Shown here: piece by piece, positions 37,597 through 38,679 of the stretch
How the letters are laid out: each line of letters begins with the position of its first letter
Position numbering within the stretch: position 1 is the stretch's first letter
Position numbers and translations under genes: made by a program
Origin: a virus
Length of the DNA: 38,679 nt
Direction: 5' to 3' (one strand)
Virus record (IMG/VR): IMGVR_UViG_3300046517_001636
Coordinates: 1-38,679 of that record
The notes under the pieces: model-generated
Told to the model about the DNA's origin: nothing
The model's input: the letters and a program-made list of their open reading frames with translations, nothing else
The model's database searches: none

Positions 37597-37795
37597 TGTC
37601 CCGTCCCGATTTCGCTCCCCTGCAGGGTATGGATTCCTGCGTGGGCGTCGGGACAGCATTTGTCCCGGCTTTTTTTGTTGTGTTTGCGGTGGTTAGTCGA
37701 TTTCGGGACAATCGGGACAAATGGCATTGTCCCGTGTGGCGAAATTGTGAATTCAACTGGTTGTCGATTTGCTTTCGGGACACCTACCTGTCCCG
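37597..37795. repeat. Array of eight CGGGACA / TGTCCCG heptamers
   Basis: CGGGACA starts at 37649, 37704, 37713 and 37776. Its inverse TGTCCCG starts at 37597, 37661, 37728 and 37789. Six of them form three inverted pairs (37649-37667, 37713-37734, 37776-37795) whose centres are about 62-66 bp apart. All lie in the non-coding stretch 37469-37808 between the ATPase gene and the NusG-like gene. It looks like a multi-operator control region. Confidence 0.65.
37647..37676 (+). terminator. Intrinsic-terminator-like hairpin, plus strand
   Basis: GTCGGGACA/TGTCCCGGC forms a 9-bp stem (one G-T pair) with a 5-nt loop, followed by seven T (37670-37676). It points rightward although both neighbouring genes read leftward. 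The stem coincides with one heptamer pair, so it may be an operator rather than a terminator. Confidence 0.5.
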
Positions 37796-37808
37796 GATTA
37801 AGGCAGCC

Positions 37809-38679
37809 TCAAAACAGGGCCTTTTGGCTGTCGGAATCCTTGCGCCGATTGAAGCGCAGGACGGCCTGCCGGGCGGCGTCTTTGCCTTCGTCGGTGAGCT
37901 GCCACTTGTTGCGGATCTTGGTGGTCAGCTTCGGCTTTTTCTTTTCCATGCCGGTGACCAGGCGCTCGACCTTCTTTTTGTAGGCTTCGCCGGTTTCTGA
38001 TGTCCAACCGAGATCGTTTGCCCAATTGGCGAACGAGCCGCCGTGGTCGGCCGGCACGTTGAGCATGGCGGCGAGCACGCGATCCTCGTCTTCCTCGGCC
38101 TTGTAGTCGTGCTGCTCTTCCTCGCGCTGGCTGATGGGGACGGCGCGTACCGTGCTGATCTGCCTACCTTTTTGGTCGAGCAGCTTGTCCGACTTGATGG
38201 GCTCGAGCTTGAACGACATGGCCTGGAAGCCTGGCCCGCGGATTTTGTTGTAATGCAGCTCGACAACGTCGTCGCTGGTGCGCCAGAGGGTCAGGTTGCC
38301 GTCCATTTCGGCGAGGTAGGCGCCGCCGCCGCGCGGCAGCAATTGGGAAGGATCGGTGACGTATTTGATGGGGTGGCAGAGCACGAGGACGCACGGCTTT
38401 CCGCTCAAGGTGGTGAGGCGGCGCAAGGTGCGCGCGTAGCCGCCCATCTGGGTATTGCTGAGCTCCTCGTTACCGAGAAAATAAGCCGCGCTGGTATCGA
38501 TGATGACCAAACTGGCTTCGCCGTTTGCCTTAACGTCGGCCTCGATCGTCGCCCACATCTGGGCGATGTCGAAGACGCCGGGGATGAACGTGATGTTGTC
38601 CTGGGTCGGGTCGTCCTTGCGGAAGCTGTCGCTGCCAATGACGCGCATGCGAACGTCGTCGGGGTTTTCGCCGACGAGG
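37809..38679 (-). CDS. RepA-like AAA/RecA-fold ATPase, C-terminal part (start outside window)
   Basis: The frame is open to the right edge; 289 residues are visible. The first residues read LVGENPDDVRMRVIGSDSF, a motif of RepA/AAA_25-type helicase-like ATPases. A Walker B strand follows (SLVIIDTSAAYFLGNEELSN), then LTTLSGKPCVLVLCHPIKYV and GGGAYLAEMDGNLTLWR. The C-terminal 100 residues look like a winged-helix part (LTTKIRNKWQLTDEGKDAAR). Walker A lies beyond the window. It probably unwinds or loads onto phage replication DNA. Confidence 0.8.
   Translation of the reverse strand, partial: LVGENPDDVRMRVIGSDSFRKDDPTQDNITFIPGVFDIAQMWATIEADVKANGEASLVIIDTSAAYFLGNEELSNTQMGGYARTLRRLTTLSGKPCVLVLCHPIKYVTDPSQLLPRGGGAYLAEMDGNLTLWRTSDDVVELHYNKIRGPGFQAMSFKLEPIKSDKLLDQKGRQISTVRAVPISQREEEQHDYKAEEDEDRVLAAMLNVPADHGGSFANWANDLGWTSETGEAYKKKVERLVTGMEKKKPKLTTKIRNKWQLTDEGKDAARQAVLRFNRRKDSDSQKALF

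Noticed and set aside
37503-37783. Minus frames of 64-74 aa upstream of the NusG-like gene
   Set aside because: They run through the heptamer array and the TATATATA element, lack ribosome sites and look non-protein-like.
1-38679. tRNA, rRNA or insertion sequences
   Set aside because: No cloverleaf, rRNA segment, transposase or terminal inverted repeat was recognised by eye; a tRNAscan run would settle tRNAs.

Overview
The window carries most of a temperate, tailed (siphovirus-like) phage or prophage. Most genes look viral: integrase, repressor, lysis, recombination, packaging, capsid and tail genes. High GC, the capsid and portal families (DUF2184, DUF2213, DUF1073 and DUF4054 types), a VPLPA-type sorting signal and a ParB-type parS site suggest an alphaproteobacterial host, perhaps Hyphomicrobiales such as Bradyrhizobium. 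The host is an inference from family resemblance; no search was run. Both edges cut genes, so the phage is not complete here.

Layout. 1-1577 (+): a gene fragment, a coiled-coil protein, a phage Dam-type methyltransferase and a tiny Cys-rich protein. 1572-3016 (-): a tyrosine integrase and a small membrane protein. 3017-3510 is non-coding and holds 26-bp direct repeats and a 9-bp tandem array. 3511-4514: an XRE repressor (-) diverging from a LuxR-type DNA-binding protein (+). 4513-5816 (-): amidase endolysin and a candidate holin. 6098-8838: a ribbon-helix-helix regulator (-) diverging, across two related palindromes, from a recombination operon (+) with a YqaJ-type exonuclease and a single-strand annealing protein. 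36646 down to 8824 (-): one very long late operon running terminase, portal, MuF-type head protein, protease/scaffold, capsid, connectors, tail tube, tail chaperones, tape measure, tail hub, fibre-like proteins and a Cys-cluster protein. 36647-38679 (-): a NusG/RfaH-like factor, regulatory repeats, and the C-terminal part of a RepA-like ATPase.

How it fits together. The XRE, LuxR-type and RHH proteins probably control the lysogenic and early decisions. The NusG paralogue lies just upstream of the 28-kb late operon and is a natural candidate for processive antitermination of it. Late genes are tightly packed, with many ATGA, TGATG and GTGA overlaps, and several genes are under 60 codons. The tail chaperone pair needs a -1 frameshift because its second frame has no start codon.

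Most unusual points. (1) A MuF head protein carries a C-terminal HExxH metallopeptidase-like domain followed by a tiny overlapping gene, resembling phage polymorphic toxins. (2) An exported VPLPA-CTERM-like protein lies 4 nt behind the portal gene. (3) A near-perfect parS sits between terminase and the NusG-like gene. (4) An S74-like chaperone domain is fused to a head-region protein. (5) A cluster of eight CGGGACA heptamers lies upstream of the NusG-like gene. (6) Palindromic operators overlap the RHH gene start.
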